10,345 bases of DNA from Treponema sp. (GCA_031283505.1 JAITBO010000006.1:1-10345), one strand, 5' to 3'; shown: positions 1-7,257, numbered from the stretch's first letter. The notes: a model not told the origin generated them from the sequence alone. Program-made: numbers and translations.

Positions 1-545
1 TGCCCGACCCCAAGGAAGAAACCTTCAGGATGAAAGCCTATGCCGCCTTGGAAAAAACCGTACTGGAGCGGCAGGAAAAACTGCTGCGGGAAGAACTGGA
101 ACGGCGTTTCCCTGAAGAAAAGAAAGCCGGAACAGTAAAAAGCTACCAGGATGTGCTGGGCCAGGTAAAAGGCGAGGTTGAGGCTTTCCGCATTGAAGAA
201 GAACGGCGGCGGCTGGAACGGGAAATGTTTGAGAAGCGAATTTTGGGAACATATTATCATGGAAGGCCGGATCAGGACTATGAGTATATAAAACTTCAAT
301 TTAAGAGCATTTCTTATGCCGAAGGCGTACATCATTGTGGCGGTCATGGCGAAAGTTATGGCAAGTTTGCCGTTACCTATGACGGATACAATATATCTTT
401 GTCCTGTTCAAGCCTTTCTTTAAAAAACTGCCCCTTGCTTCATTCGGAACTGTGCCATGGGTTTCAAGGTACGGTAAACCAGACCGGAACGGTAATATTG
501 GGCTATTGGGGTGGCACAGCAGTCAGCCACCAGAAAACACAGTAA
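1..545 (+). CDS. Hypothetical coiled-coil protein with Cys/His-containing C-terminal region (5' partial)
   Basis: I do not recognise this protein. The frame is open from the left edge (first complete codon at 3) through the ATG at 30, so the gene probably starts outside the window; at least 180 residues are visible. The first ~75 residues are very rich in Glu, Lys and Arg with heptad-like spacing (RQEKLLREELERRF, RIEEERRRLEREMFEKR), which suggests a long helix or coiled coil. The remaining ~100 residues look globular, with Tyr/Gly-rich sequence and His/Cys clusters (HHCGGHGESYG, LSCSS, KNCPLLHSELCHGF) that could bind metal or form disulfides. No signal peptide or membrane segment is seen in the visible part. 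Its TAA overlaps the ribosome site of the kinase gene, so the two are probably co-transcribed and may work together; the protein could be a kinase substrate or regulator. That role is inference from position only. Confidence 0.7.
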   Translation, partial: PDPKEETFRMKAYAALEKTVLERQEKLLREELERRFPEEKKAGTVKSYQDVLGQVKGEVEAFRIEEERRRLEREMFEKRILGTYYHGRPDQDYEYIKLQFKSISYAEGVHHCGGHGESYGKFAVTYDGYNISLSCSSLSLKNCPLLHSELCHGFQGTVNQTGTVILGYWGGTAVSHQKTQ

Positions 546-555
546 GAGGATTATC

Positions 556-2184
556 ATGGACACACAGATCGTAAACGAGGGTACGCAGGTTATTACCAAT
601 ACCACTACGGAGACCGGCGCGAATTGGACCGGCGGCCTTTTGCAGGCCCACGAGTCAATTTCCGGCTGGGAAGTCATTGAAAAAATTCCCACCCAATCAG
701 GCGAGGCCGACATTTATCTTGCCCAAAAGGACGGGCAAAAGGGCGTCATAAAATATTACCGCAGTCAGATAAAACCCAAAACCGGAATTCTCGAAAAGCT
801 CAAAGGGCTTAACCACCCCGACATCGTGAATGTCTTTGAATTCGGTTATTATAATGGCCGGTTTTACGAAATCATGGAATACGCTGCCGGGGGCGCCCTT
901 GATTCCCGCGGGGAAGACGGCGCGTATAAGTACCTGCCCCTTTCGGAGGAACAGGCGGTAGAGGTGTGTAAAGAAGTTATAAACTCCTACAAAGCCTGCC
1001 ACGAAAAGGGTATTATCCACCGGGACATAAAACCGGCCAACCTGTACTACCGCAACGCCGGCGGCGGTGATGTGGTCATCGGCGATTTTGGCATTTCCAG
1101 CATTACCGACGATCTGGAAAAACTGCACAAAACCCAAACCGCCTCCCGTACCACCGGCTATGCCGCGCCGGAAGTTTTTTCCGGCATCATCAGTTACAAA
1201 ATGGATTACTACGCTCTGGGTATTACCCTCTGGGAACTCCTCACCGGCAAAGACCCCTTCGCTCTGGAAAATGGCAAACACCGCAACGACCAGCACCTGA
1301 TTCGGGACACTATCGAAGGCCGTATCGCCGACGGTATTTTAAGCCGCGAGCCGCGGTTAAGCAAACCCATGCAGCGCCTTATCCGGGGGCTTCTGGTCAT
1401 CGACCACGAACACCGCTGGGGGCATGACGAGGTTTCCCGCCATCTTGCCGGGGAAGAAGTGCCGGTTTATCAAAAAGAAAAGGAACGCTGGGAGTTTAAG
1501 ATAGGGGAAAAAAGCTGTTCAACGCTGGAAGAACTGGGAAGCGCCCTGACTGACAACCCCGAAGCCGCCCGGCGGTATGTGTACAAAGATTTGCTGGCGG
1601 GGTTTCTGGAGGAAAACAACCCCGATGATGCCAAAAAAATCAGGGAAATCGCCGAGGAAAGTTCCGCGAAAAACGATGACGACAACGGCATTCTGAAAGT
1701 CGCGTACCTGTTGAATCCGCGAATGCCCTTCAAGATCGGCGACTATTTGACATCAAATGTCGACGACATAATTTTCCTGCTGGAAAACGCTCCGGAAACC
1801 ATGCTGCCGCTTTTGAGGGACTCCAAATCAAAACTGTTCACCTACCTTGAAATTTTGGGGTATGCGGAACAGGCGGAAGAAATTCGCAAACTACCGGGAG
1901 ACTGTCCGGACATTGACCTCATCGGCAAGGCGGCGGTGATTTTGCAGAACAAGATCATAAAACCCTTCAAACTTGCCCGTTACAGAGATTTCGAGCTTTC
2001 AACCCTTGAACAGATACGGCGCGTTCCAAAGGACATGCAGAACCATATCCTGAACCTGGTATCGGAAAAAAGCTATGAAGGCAACTTCCTGCCCTGGCTG
2101 GACCTGTTGACGCCGAATGTTTCAGTCGGTGAAATGGAAACCTGCGGCTGGAAGGAATTCCTCGCGGGCATAGCCGGAGATTAA
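556..2184 (+). CDS. Eukaryotic-type serine/threonine protein kinase
   Basis: A cytoplasmic Hanks-type kinase of 542 residues that should phosphorylate Ser/Thr on partner proteins. The ATG at 556 is chosen because AAGAGGA lies 5 nt upstream; the frame extends to an ATG at 511, but that lies inside the upstream gene. Visible kinase motifs are: degenerate glycine loop (TQSGEADIY, ~46-54), ATP-anchoring Lys66 (GVIKYY), HRDIKPAN with catalytic Asp157 and Asn162, DFG at 177-179, APE at 204-206, and a closing HRW near 298. All catalytic residues are present, so an active enzyme is expected. The N-terminus is Thr-rich (DTQIVNEGTQVITNTTTETG), a possible autophosphorylation or FHA-docking segment. The ~235-residue C-terminal region is charged, mostly helical in appearance, and unrecognised; it begins with a W-x-F-x-IG stretch. 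There is no transmembrane helix and no PASTA repeat, unlike PknB-type cell-wall kinases. The substrate is unknown. Confidence 0.93.
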   Translation: MDTQIVNEGTQVITNTTTETGANWTGGLLQAHESISGWEVIEKIPTQSGEADIYLAQKDGQKGVIKYYRSQIKPKTGILEKLKGLNHPDIVNVFEFGYYNGRFYEIMEYAAGGALDSRGEDGAYKYLPLSEEQAVEVCKEVINSYKACHEKGIIHRDIKPANLYYRNAGGGDVVIGDFGISSITDDLEKLHKTQTASRTTGYAAPEVFSGIISYKMDYYALGITLWELLTGKDPFALENGKHRNDQHLIRDTIEGRIADGILSREPRLSKPMQRLIRGLLVIDHEHRWGHDEVSRHLAGEEVPVYQKEKERWEFKIGEKSCSTLEELGSALTDNPEAARRYVYKDLLAGFLEENNPDDAKKIREIAEESSAKNDDDNGILKVAYLLNPRMPFKIGDYLTSNVDDIIFLLENAPETMLPLLRDSKSKLFTYLEILGYAEQAEEIRKLPGDCPDIDLIGKAAVILQNKIIKPFKLARYRDFELSTLEQIRRVPKDMQNHILNLVSEKSYEGNFLPWLDLLTPNVSVGEMETCGWKEFLAGIAGD

Positions 2185-2315
2185 GAGCAGCCAGATGAAT
2201 GAACTACCCCGCCCTGAAGGCTAAACTTGACCCGCAATTCAGATTCATCACCCGGTTCAGAGCGGATTCCTCCCTCGGGGCGCTTCGCCTGGGACGGGAA
2301 AGGTGGTTGATGCGG

Positions 2316-2345
2316 GGATACGGGGCGGTTTTCCGCCGCTTATCC
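2316..2345. repeat. GC-rich hairpin at the 3' end of the RAYT-like gene
   Basis: GGATA (2316-2320) and TATCC (2341-2345) enclose GGCGG-TTTT-CCGCC (2324-2337), with a symmetric 3/3 internal loop. The stop codon of the RAYT-like gene (2342-2340) lies inside it. No T-tract follows on either strand, so it is not a standard intrinsic terminator. It could protect a transcript's 3' end or be a REP-type element. Confidence 0.5.
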
Positions 2346-2804
2346 GGGTGCGGGGGCGGCAAGTAAGGGGAAAATGGGCGGAAAACCGGGCGGCCCTTCG
2401 TTTTTCCTGTTATGGGGTCTGACCCCAGAATTTACAGACCCCGCCGCCCCGCCGTTTTTCTCATTTTCCGGCGGTTCCCCGTCCAGTATCCGCGACCAAT
2501 ACCGGTCACCCCAGATATGCCCGATCCTCCCGGTCTCCCGGTTGTACCGTTCCGCGAATGTCTGTTTCAGCCGCTTCATGATAGCGGGGAGTTGCAGCCC
2601 GTCCTGGGGCTTGATATAAAACGTAAGCCAGTCATCCTCAAGACGCAAATGGCGAATCTCGAAGACAAACCGATGTTCCGCCTCATGGAGCACCCGGGTA
2701 AAAATCGCCCGGACTTCAGGCCACCGGAACAATGGTTCCCGGTTGTTGATTTGGGTGCGGATTTCGTACCAGACACCCTGTCGGAGTTCTCTTAACTTTC
2801 TCAT
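2340..2804 (-). CDS. IS200/RAYT-like transposase-family protein lacking the HUH motif
   Basis: A 154-residue protein resembling the REP-associated (Y1, IS200-like) transposase group. The start at 2804 (MRKLREL) is chosen because family-like sequence begins there; the frame continues upstream to 2924, but that extra 40 residues is low-complexity and hydrophobic. No clear ribosome site is visible. Recognisable blocks are GVWYEIRT-INNREPLF (~10-26), the helix LPAIMKRLKQTFAERYN (~72-88, with Tyr87 a candidate for the nucleophile) and GHIWGDRYWSRIL (~95-107), which corresponds to the G-x-x-W-x-x-R-(Y/F) block of Y1 transposases. At the place where Y1 enzymes carry the metal-binding His-x-His (usually MPNHVHLL), this protein reads LEDDWLTFYI (55-64), with neither histidine. 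The C-terminal tail (~115-154) is Pro/Gly-rich and encoded by repeat-like DNA. It may be inactive, divergent or domesticated. Confidence 0.72.
   Translation of the reverse strand: MRKLRELRQGVWYEIRTQINNREPLFRWPEVRAIFTRVLHEAEHRFVFEIRHLRLEDDWLTFYIKPQDGLQLPAIMKRLKQTFAERYNRETGRIGHIWGDRYWSRILDGEPPENEKNGGAAGSVNSGVRPHNRKNEGPPGFPPIFPLLAAPAPG
2414..2442. repeat. GGGGTCTG/CAGACCCC palindrome inside the RAYT-like coding tail
   Basis: GGGGTCTG (2414-2421) pairs with CAGACCCC (2435-2442) across a 13-nt loop. The left half is itself a smaller palindrome, GGGGT-CTG-ACCCC (2414-2426), so two alternative hairpins compete. On the minus strand it encodes roughly SVNSGVRPH (residues 123-131) of the transposase-like protein. 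From memory, GGGGTCTGACCCC-like palindromes recur near RAYT-type genes in other bacteria; I cannot verify this here. Confidence 0.6.
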
Positions 2805-2952
2805 ATAAATATATATGGGATTGACTCGCCGTTTTGCTTTAATCAGGCCGGAAAAAACAGAAAAAAAGTGAAAGTAAAGCCTCACGGTGAATCCCCGCTG
2901 CCAGCAGAGACAAATTTTTATCATTCGCGGAATTTTTGTGGGTCAAGTTTAG

Positions 2953-3407
2953 TGGAGGATGCCCTGAGGGAGTCTCAAGCCCTTGTCCTGGACTTTAGGA
3001 CTGGACTACACGGCGTCGGCGGCAAGGGCGTCCCCGCAGTCCTGTTTGTACAGGAGGCCGAACAGTCCGATGACATCACGACCCTGGTCATAGCCTATGA
3101 GGGAAAACACATTGATGGACCCCGGACAAATACCTGATGGCCTACTGGCCTTTGACCGGAAAATAACCTTCCCGCCGTGCCGGATAACCTTGACCGGCTT
3201 CTTGAATGGACAGAAACCGCGTTATTTGAGGATGCAGGGGTCCATTTTAATCCCCTGGAGTGGCCGAAGCCTAAAATCACGGACGCCATGGGGAGCGTAA
3301 CATAGGCGGCCATATACCTGGTAAAAACCATAACGGGCCACACCGCCTACCGGTGGCTGGACGGCAGGAATCAGCTCACCATCTTTAAAACCTCGGAAAA
3401 AACTTAA
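2953..3407 (+). pseudogene. Decayed reading frame, parent gene unknown
   Basis: The stretch between the RAYT unit and the regulator has protein-like sequence broken across frames. One frame reads VEDALRESQALVLDFRTGLHG and onward to VIAYEGKHI (near 3112), then stops at 3135. The +1-shifted frame continues with DKYLMAYWPLTGK (near 3126-3165). The first frame resumes as PDNLDRLLEWTETALFEDAGVHFNPLEWPKPKITDAM, hits TAG at 3303, and continues AAIYLVKTITGHTAYRWLDGRNQLTIFKT to TAA at 3405. Two frameshifts and one in-frame stop fit a dying gene cut off at its 5' end by the adjacent repeat unit. I recognise no family, and no ribosome site or start is convincing. Non-coding sequence is the main alternative. 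Confidence 0.35.
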
Positions 3408-3439
3408 GGCTTTGCGATCTCTGTTGCGGATATATTAGG

Positions 3440-3481
3440 AACTGTACCTAAATAAAATGCACAGTATTTTATTTTACAGTT
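3440..3481. repeat. AT-rich hairpin abutting the palindromic repeat
   Basis: AACTGTA (3440-3446) pairs with TACAGTT (3475-3481), and inside it AATAAAAT (3451-3458) pairs with ATTTTATT (3466-3473), with loop GCACAGT. It directly joins the palindromic repeat copy starting at 3481. It lies downstream of the LacI-family gene and could help end that transcript, or be the end of a separate small element. Confidence 0.5.
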
Positions 3482-3541
3482 GAGGCTGTTCCAAAACCGT
3501 GTGCGTTTAGCGCACAGTCAATTAGTTTTGGAACAGGCTCA
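3481..3541. repeat. Palindromic repeat, copy 1 (downstream of the LacI-family gene)
   Basis: The outer arms TGAGGCTGTTCCAAAAC (3481-3497) and GTTTTGGAACAGGCTCA (3525-3541) pair at 16 of 17 positions. An inner hairpin TGTGCG-TTTAG-CGCACA lies within. It begins 13 nt past the stop of the minus-strand regulator gene, so it may also act as a 3' mRNA stabiliser or weak terminator. A second copy lies at 4601-4659 in the same orientation. Confidence 0.85.
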
Positions 3542-3554
3542 GTTCATTAGGGGT

Positions 3555-4559
3555 TTACGGGTTCTTTTTCGGCGGTGAGGTGGATTCCCGTATGATCAGC
3601 TTGTGGGGAAGGATCGTGTCCGCCGTATTGACGTTGAGGCCGCTGATACACTTGTGCAGGGTCAGGGCCGTCTGTTCCCCTATTTTATCCAGGGGCTGGC
3701 GTATGGTGGTGAGTCGGGGGATAATGTAACTTGATATATCAATGTCGTCAAACCCCACTACAGAAACATCCTCCGGAACCAGGAGCCCTTCGTCCTTTAG
3801 AGTCCGCATGGCGCCCAAGGCGAGTTCATCGGTAGCGGCGAAGATGGCGGTAAAATCCCTGCCTCGCAACGACAGTTCCCTCATGCCGTACATACCGAAT
3901 TCGGCGGTATAATATTGCACAAAGATGATGCGATCCGCCGCCTGCTCTATCCCGGCGGCTTCCATGGCCCGGATAAATCCCTTGGCCCGCTGTGAGCCAA
4001 AAGAAAATCCGCTGCCCGTTATCATATTGATCTTCCGGTGCCCCAAATTGATTAGATGGGTCACCCCGTCGTAGGCGGCCTGTTCCTCGTCCACATGGAT
4101 GGACGCCATCTTGTCCCGGCTAAAAGTCGCCGCCACCACCGGGAGCTTTACGGCGGTAACATAATCGTAGAAGTTCGCCCCCCGTATTTCCTGGAGAAGG
4201 ATGATCCCGTCCAGCTTTTCGGATTTCAGCCTGGCAAGGAATTCTTCTTCGCTTGAACCGTCAAATTTTACAAAGAAGAACATGGTATGATAACCGAAGG
4301 AATCCAAATGCCGCTCTATAATCGAGAAAAGCTGGCGCTGGAACATATTAAAGGTATCGGGAAGCACGATGCCCACTGTAAAACTCCGCCTCAGCACCAT
4401 GCTTCGGGCCGCCTTGTCCGGCACATACCCGGTTTCTGCGATTACCTTGAGGATCTGTTCCCGTTTTTCGGCGTTTACATATTTCTTGCCATTCACCACC
4501 CGTGAAACAGTAGACACCGATGTTCCCACCTGATTCGCAATATCCTTAATGCTGATCAT
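3555..4559 (-). CDS. LacI-family transcriptional regulator of the sugar ABC operon
   Basis: A 334-residue DNA-binding repressor of normal LacI/GalR length. The start at 4559 ([12 protein letters not shown]) has AAAGGA about 6 nt upstream; an in-frame ATG at 4595 would add 12 residues not typical of the family. The helix-turn-helix is at ~3-25 ([21 protein letters not shown]), and the hinge AARSMVLRR follows near 50, with Met where LacI has the minor-groove-inserting Leu56. The remainder is a periplasmic-binding-protein-like sensor domain, including [30 protein letters not shown] and the family-typical [23 protein letters not shown]. It is the last gene of the co-directional transport cluster, 160 nt after the permease, with a palindromic repeat in the gap. 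It probably binds the AAACGTTT-centred site at 8356-8367 and responds to the transported sugar or a derivative. The ligand cannot be read from the sequence. Confidence 0.95.
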   Translation of the reverse strand: MISIKDIANQVGTSVSTVSRVVNGKKYVNAEKREQILKVIAETGYVPDKAARSMVLRRSFTVGIVLPDTFNMFQRQLFSIIERHLDSFGYHTMFFFVKFDGSSEEEFLARLKSEKLDGIILLQEIRGANFYDYVTAVKLPVVAATFSRDKMASIHVDEEQAAYDGVTHLINLGHRKINMITGSGFSFGSQRAKGFIRAMEAAGIEQAADRIIFVQYYTAEFGMYGMRELSLRGRDFTAIFAATDELALGAMRTLKDEGLLVPEDVSVVGFDDIDISSYIIPRLTTIRQPLDKIGEQTALTLHKCISGLNVNTADTILPHKLIIRESTSPPKKNP

Positions 4560-4600
4560 ACCATATCCTTTTTTCGTTCTACCAGCTTTAATCAAATAAA

Positions 4601-4659
4601 TGAGGCTGTTCCAAAACCGTGCGTGTAGCGCACGGTCAATTAGTTCTGGAACAGGCTCA
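4601..4659. repeat. Palindromic repeat, copy 2 (between permease and LacI-family gene)
   Basis: The outer arms TGAGGCTGTTCCAAAAC (4601-4617) and GTTCTGGAACAGGCTCA (4643-4659) enclose a perfect inner hairpin CCGTGCG-TGTAG-CGCACGG. It is the same element and orientation as 3481-3541, differing mainly in the inner loop. Further out, TCAAAT (4592-4597) and ATTTGA (4667-4672) add another inverted pair. It sits 60 nt past the permease stop and 41 nt before the regulator start, so it could reduce read-through into the regulator gene or stabilise the transporter mRNA. Confidence 0.85.
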
Positions 4660-4719
4660 AATATTCATTTGAATACAGGCTGCCGAAAAAAATGGGTTTC
4701 CTCTCCGCTGCCAGGGCCG

Positions 4720-5706
4720 TTAATCTCTTTTCGCGTTCTTCCTCATATCTACAATAACCGCGCCAACGATGATGAGACCTTCCGCCACCTTTTGCCAGTA
4801 GGCGTTCACCCCCAGGAGGGTAAAGCCGTTCCGCAGAACCGCCAATACCAGGGCGCCTACAAAGGCACCGCCTATGGTGCCTATGCCCCCGGAATGGGAG
4901 GTCCCGCCTATGGTGGTGGAGGCGATAGCGGTCAGTTCGTAACCATCCGCCGCGCCGGGATGCACACTGCCCACCCGCCCGGCGAAAACCAGGGCGGCCA
5001 GTCCGGCGAGAAGCCCGCAGTAGGTGTAAATGAGAATCAGATTTTTGGATACCTTTACTCCCGATACTTCCGCAGCAACGATGTTTCCGCCGATAGCATA
5101 GGTGTTCTTGCCAAACCGGGTTTTGTTCAACAGGATCGCGCTGATGATGATCATGATGAAATAGATGATCACCGGGACAGGAATGATATTAAAAATTTTA
5201 CCCCCCAGAGCCGTAAGGGAAGGGATAAGGTTACTCACCGGCCTGCCGCTGGTGTAAATCAGGGCGAAGCCGCGGGCTATGGTCAACATACCCAACGTGG
5301 CGATGAAGGCGGGTATCTTGGTTTTAGCAATGAGGAAACCGTTGATAAAACCGCAGAAAGCGCCGATAGCCAGAGCCGTCACAATGGGAACTATCAGGGG
5401 CATCACCGGCATATTGGGAAAATACTTTTCCGTTGCGGTTGTTACCTGTCCCAAGCTGGCAGCCACCACACCGGCAAAGGCCAGCACAGAACCTACCGAA
5501 AGATCGATACCCTTGGAGATGATGACGAAGGTCATACCCAGGGCCATGATGCCGAAGATGGAACTCTGGGTTAAAACATTAAAAATATTGGTGGCGCTTA
5601 AAAAGGCGGGCTGTACAATACTCAGCAGGATGATCATCAAAAGGAGAACCAGGATGATTCCGTATTTGCGTACTATCTGCCGCAGATTTAAATTTTGCAA
5701 GGTCAT
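4720..5706 (-). CDS. Sugar ABC transporter permease (RbsC/MglC family)
   Basis: A 328-residue inner-membrane permease that forms the translocation channel of a carbohydrate-uptake-2 (CUT2) transporter. The ATG at 5706 is supported by GGGAGGA about 6 nt upstream and by ATGA overlap with the ATPase gene; an upstream in-frame ATG (5733) lacks this support. There are several hydrophobic helices, the first at ~15-33 (YGIILVLLLMIILLSIV). Family motifs are GMTFVIISKGIDLSVGSVLAF (57-77), NGFLIAKTKIPAFIATLGML (122-141), the cytoplasmic coupling segment AIGGNIVAAEVSGVKVSKN (~204-222) and GGTSHSGGIGTIGGAFVGA (267-285). It is short, as CUT2 permeases are, and probably works as a homodimer with the double ATPase. 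The 4-nt overlap implies translational coupling and matched amounts of permease and ATPase. Confidence 0.97.
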   Translation of the reverse strand: MTLQNLNLRQIVRKYGIILVLLLMIILLSIVQPAFLSATNIFNVLTQSSIFGIMALGMTFVIISKGIDLSVGSVLAFAGVVAASLGQVTTATEKYFPNMPVMPLIVPIVTALAIGAFCGFINGFLIAKTKIPAFIATLGMLTIARGFALIYTSGRPVSNLIPSLTALGGKIFNIIPVPVIIYFIMIIISAILLNKTRFGKNTYAIGGNIVAAEVSGVKVSKNLILIYTYCGLLAGLAALVFAGRVGSVHPGAADGYELTAIASTTIGGTSHSGGIGTIGGAFVGALVLAVLRNGFTLLGVNAYWQKVAEGLIIVGAVIVDMRKNAKRD

Positions 5707-7244
5707 TTTTTTCCTCCCTGTAGCTTGAGGCAAGCTTCTTTGTATTCTTCAACAGTGTTGGTTGCATAGGCCATTAGTTCTTCCTGGGTCAGGTCTTTAG
5801 TGTTTTCCACAATTCCTGTTACCTTTCCCTGGTGCATGATCATGATGCGGTCGCTCATTCCCATGACCTCCGGCAGTTCCGAAGAGATCATCACGATGGA
5901 TTTTCCCTGCCCGGCCAGGGTGGTGATGAGCCGATGTATCTCCGATTTGGTTCCCACGTCTATGCCCCGGGTCGGTTCATCAAGAAAGAGAATATCAGGC
6001 TCGGTCATAAGCCACCGGGCGACCAATACCTTCTGCTGATTACCGCCGCTCAGATTTTCTACCCGTTGAAACAGGCTTGGGGTCTTGACCTGAATTTTTT
6101 TGACATATTCATCACAGACCGCGTTCATACGGCTCTCTTTGATGACGCCGATCCTGTTGAGGAACCGGGGAATGGTGGCAATGGCGATATTAAGCTGAAC
6201 GGTCAGCATGGGGAATATTCCCGACTGCCGGCGATCTTCGGTAAGCCACGCCATGCCGTGACGTATCGCGTCCGCAGGGCTTCTGATCTCCACCTTTTTG
6301 CCGTCAACATAAATTTCGCCACCCACACTGGGCCGCATTCCAAAGATGGTTTCCACCACTTCCGTGCGCCCTGCACCCACAAGCCCCGCAATACCGAGTA
6401 TCTCTCCGCAACGGACAGTAAAACTAACGTCTTTGAAATACCTGCGGTTGGAAAGGTTTTTAACTTCCAGCTTGACCTCTCCTATTTTACAGGGAATCTT
6501 GGGAAACAGTTCATTTACGTTCCGGCCTACCATCATGTTGATAAGCTGATCCACTTTTAAATCCTGCGTTTTTTCGGAACCGATATATGCGCCGTCCCGG
6601 TATACGGTGATTCGATCCGCAATCGCATAGATCTCGTCCAATTTATGGGAAATAAAGATGATGCTCTTGCCCTGGCTCTTCAGCTTTTTCATGATAGAAA
6701 AGAGCTGGTTAATTTCTTTTTCCGTAAGGGCGGAAGTAGGTTCATCCATTATTATCAATTTTGAGTTGTAGGAAACAGCCTTGGCTATTTCCACCATCTG
6801 CATCTTCGCCACAGTCAGCGTCGCCATCAATGCGGCGGGATCTTCCTGAAGCTCAATGTCCTTGAGTACCTCTTTGGTCATCTCGTACATCTTTTTATGA
6901 TCGACTAATCCAAAGCGGTTAAGCGGCTCCCGGCCAAGCCAGATGTTCTCCATAATGGGACGGTACAATACCGGGCTCAACTCCTGATGAATCATGGAAA
7001 TTCCCAGTTTGAGGGCTTCTGAAGGACTGTACAGAGGACGGACCTGGCCGTCAAAAAAAATTTCCCCGCTAGTGGGACGATAAATACCGGCGATACACTT
7101 CATCAGCGTTGACTTGCCGGCGCCGTTTTCTCCCATCAGCGCGTGAATCTCTCCCGGACGCACTTTGAGGTCCACGCCCCGCAATGCCTTGACACCGGGA
7201 AAGTTTTTTACGATTTGCTTCATTTCAAGCAGATATTCGTTCAC
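5703..7244 (-). CDS. Sugar ABC transporter ATP-binding protein, two nucleotide-binding domains (RbsA/MglA family)
   Basis: A 513-residue cytoplasmic ATPase that powers CUT2 sugar import. A GTG start at 7244 is chosen because AGGAGA (7257-7252) lies 7 nt upstream and the protein then begins at the usual place (NEYLLEMKQIVKNFPGVKAL). The frame continues upstream to an ATG at 7337, but that stretch is the intergenic hairpin. The first domain has Walker A GENGAGKST (38-46), Q-loop HQE (86-88), a degenerate signature LTVAKMQMVEIAKA (143-156) and Walker B LIIMDEPT (163-170). The second domain has a P-loop with Arg replacing Lys (GLVGAGRTE, 287-295), which is normal in this family, signature LSGGNQQK (398-405) and Walker B ILFLDEPTRGID (418-429). 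The length is as expected. It lies between the binding-protein and permease genes, with its TGA overlapping the permease ATG. Confidence 0.97.
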   Translation of the reverse strand: MNEYLLEMKQIVKNFPGVKALRGVDLKVRPGEIHALMGENGAGKSTLMKCIAGIYRPTSGEIFFDGQVRPLYSPSEALKLGISMIHQELSPVLYRPIMENIWLGREPLNRFGLVDHKKMYEMTKEVLKDIELQEDPAALMATLTVAKMQMVEIAKAVSYNSKLIIMDEPTSALTEKEINQLFSIMKKLKSQGKSIIFISHKLDEIYAIADRITVYRDGAYIGSEKTQDLKVDQLINMMVGRNVNELFPKIPCKIGEVKLEVKNLSNRRYFKDVSFTVRCGEILGIAGLVGAGRTEVVETIFGMRPSVGGEIYVDGKKVEIRSPADAIRHGMAWLTEDRRQSGIFPMLTVQLNIAIATIPRFLNRIGVIKESRMNAVCDEYVKKIQVKTPSLFQRVENLSGGNQQKVLVARWLMTEPDILFLDEPTRGIDVGTKSEIHRLITTLAGQGKSIVMISSELPEVMGMSDRIMIMHQGKVTGIVENTKDLTQEELMAYATNTVEEYKEACLKLQGGKK

Positions 7245-7257
7245 CCGTATCTCTCCT

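Larger units (their letters stand above)
2221..2952. repeat. 16-bp inverted repeat bounding the RAYT-like gene
   Basis: CTAAACTTGACCCGCA at 2221-2236 is matched in inverted orientation by TGTGGGTCAAGTTTAG at 2937-2952. Fifteen of 16 positions agree, including 13 in a row. The arms are 732 bp apart end to end and enclose the whole transposase-like gene plus its flanks. This could be the terminal repeats of a small mobile unit, or the paired REP-type sequences that commonly flank RAYT genes. No target-site duplication is visible immediately outside the arms. Confidence 0.7.

Noticed and set aside
697..1296. Minus-strand frame opposite the kinase catalytic domain
   Set aside because: It is antisense to intact kinase motifs and has no start signals.
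2200..2220. GAACTACCCCGCCCTGAAGG resembling half of an IS200/IS605 right-end palindrome
   Set aside because: The other half of the palindrome is absent and no TnpB-like gene is adjacent; resemblance is from memory only.
2185..2345. Intrinsic terminator for the kinase transcript
   Set aside because: The hairpin at 2316-2345 is 130 nt past the stop and has no T-run.
4600..5574. Long plus-strand frame opposite the permease gene
   Set aside because: It is antisense to a clearly conserved permease, is low-complexity (Gly/His/Asp-rich), and has no ribosome site.
5832..6560. Plus-strand frame of 242 codons opposite the ATPase gene
   Set aside because: It mirrors codon bias of the ATPase on the other strand; no domain is visible.
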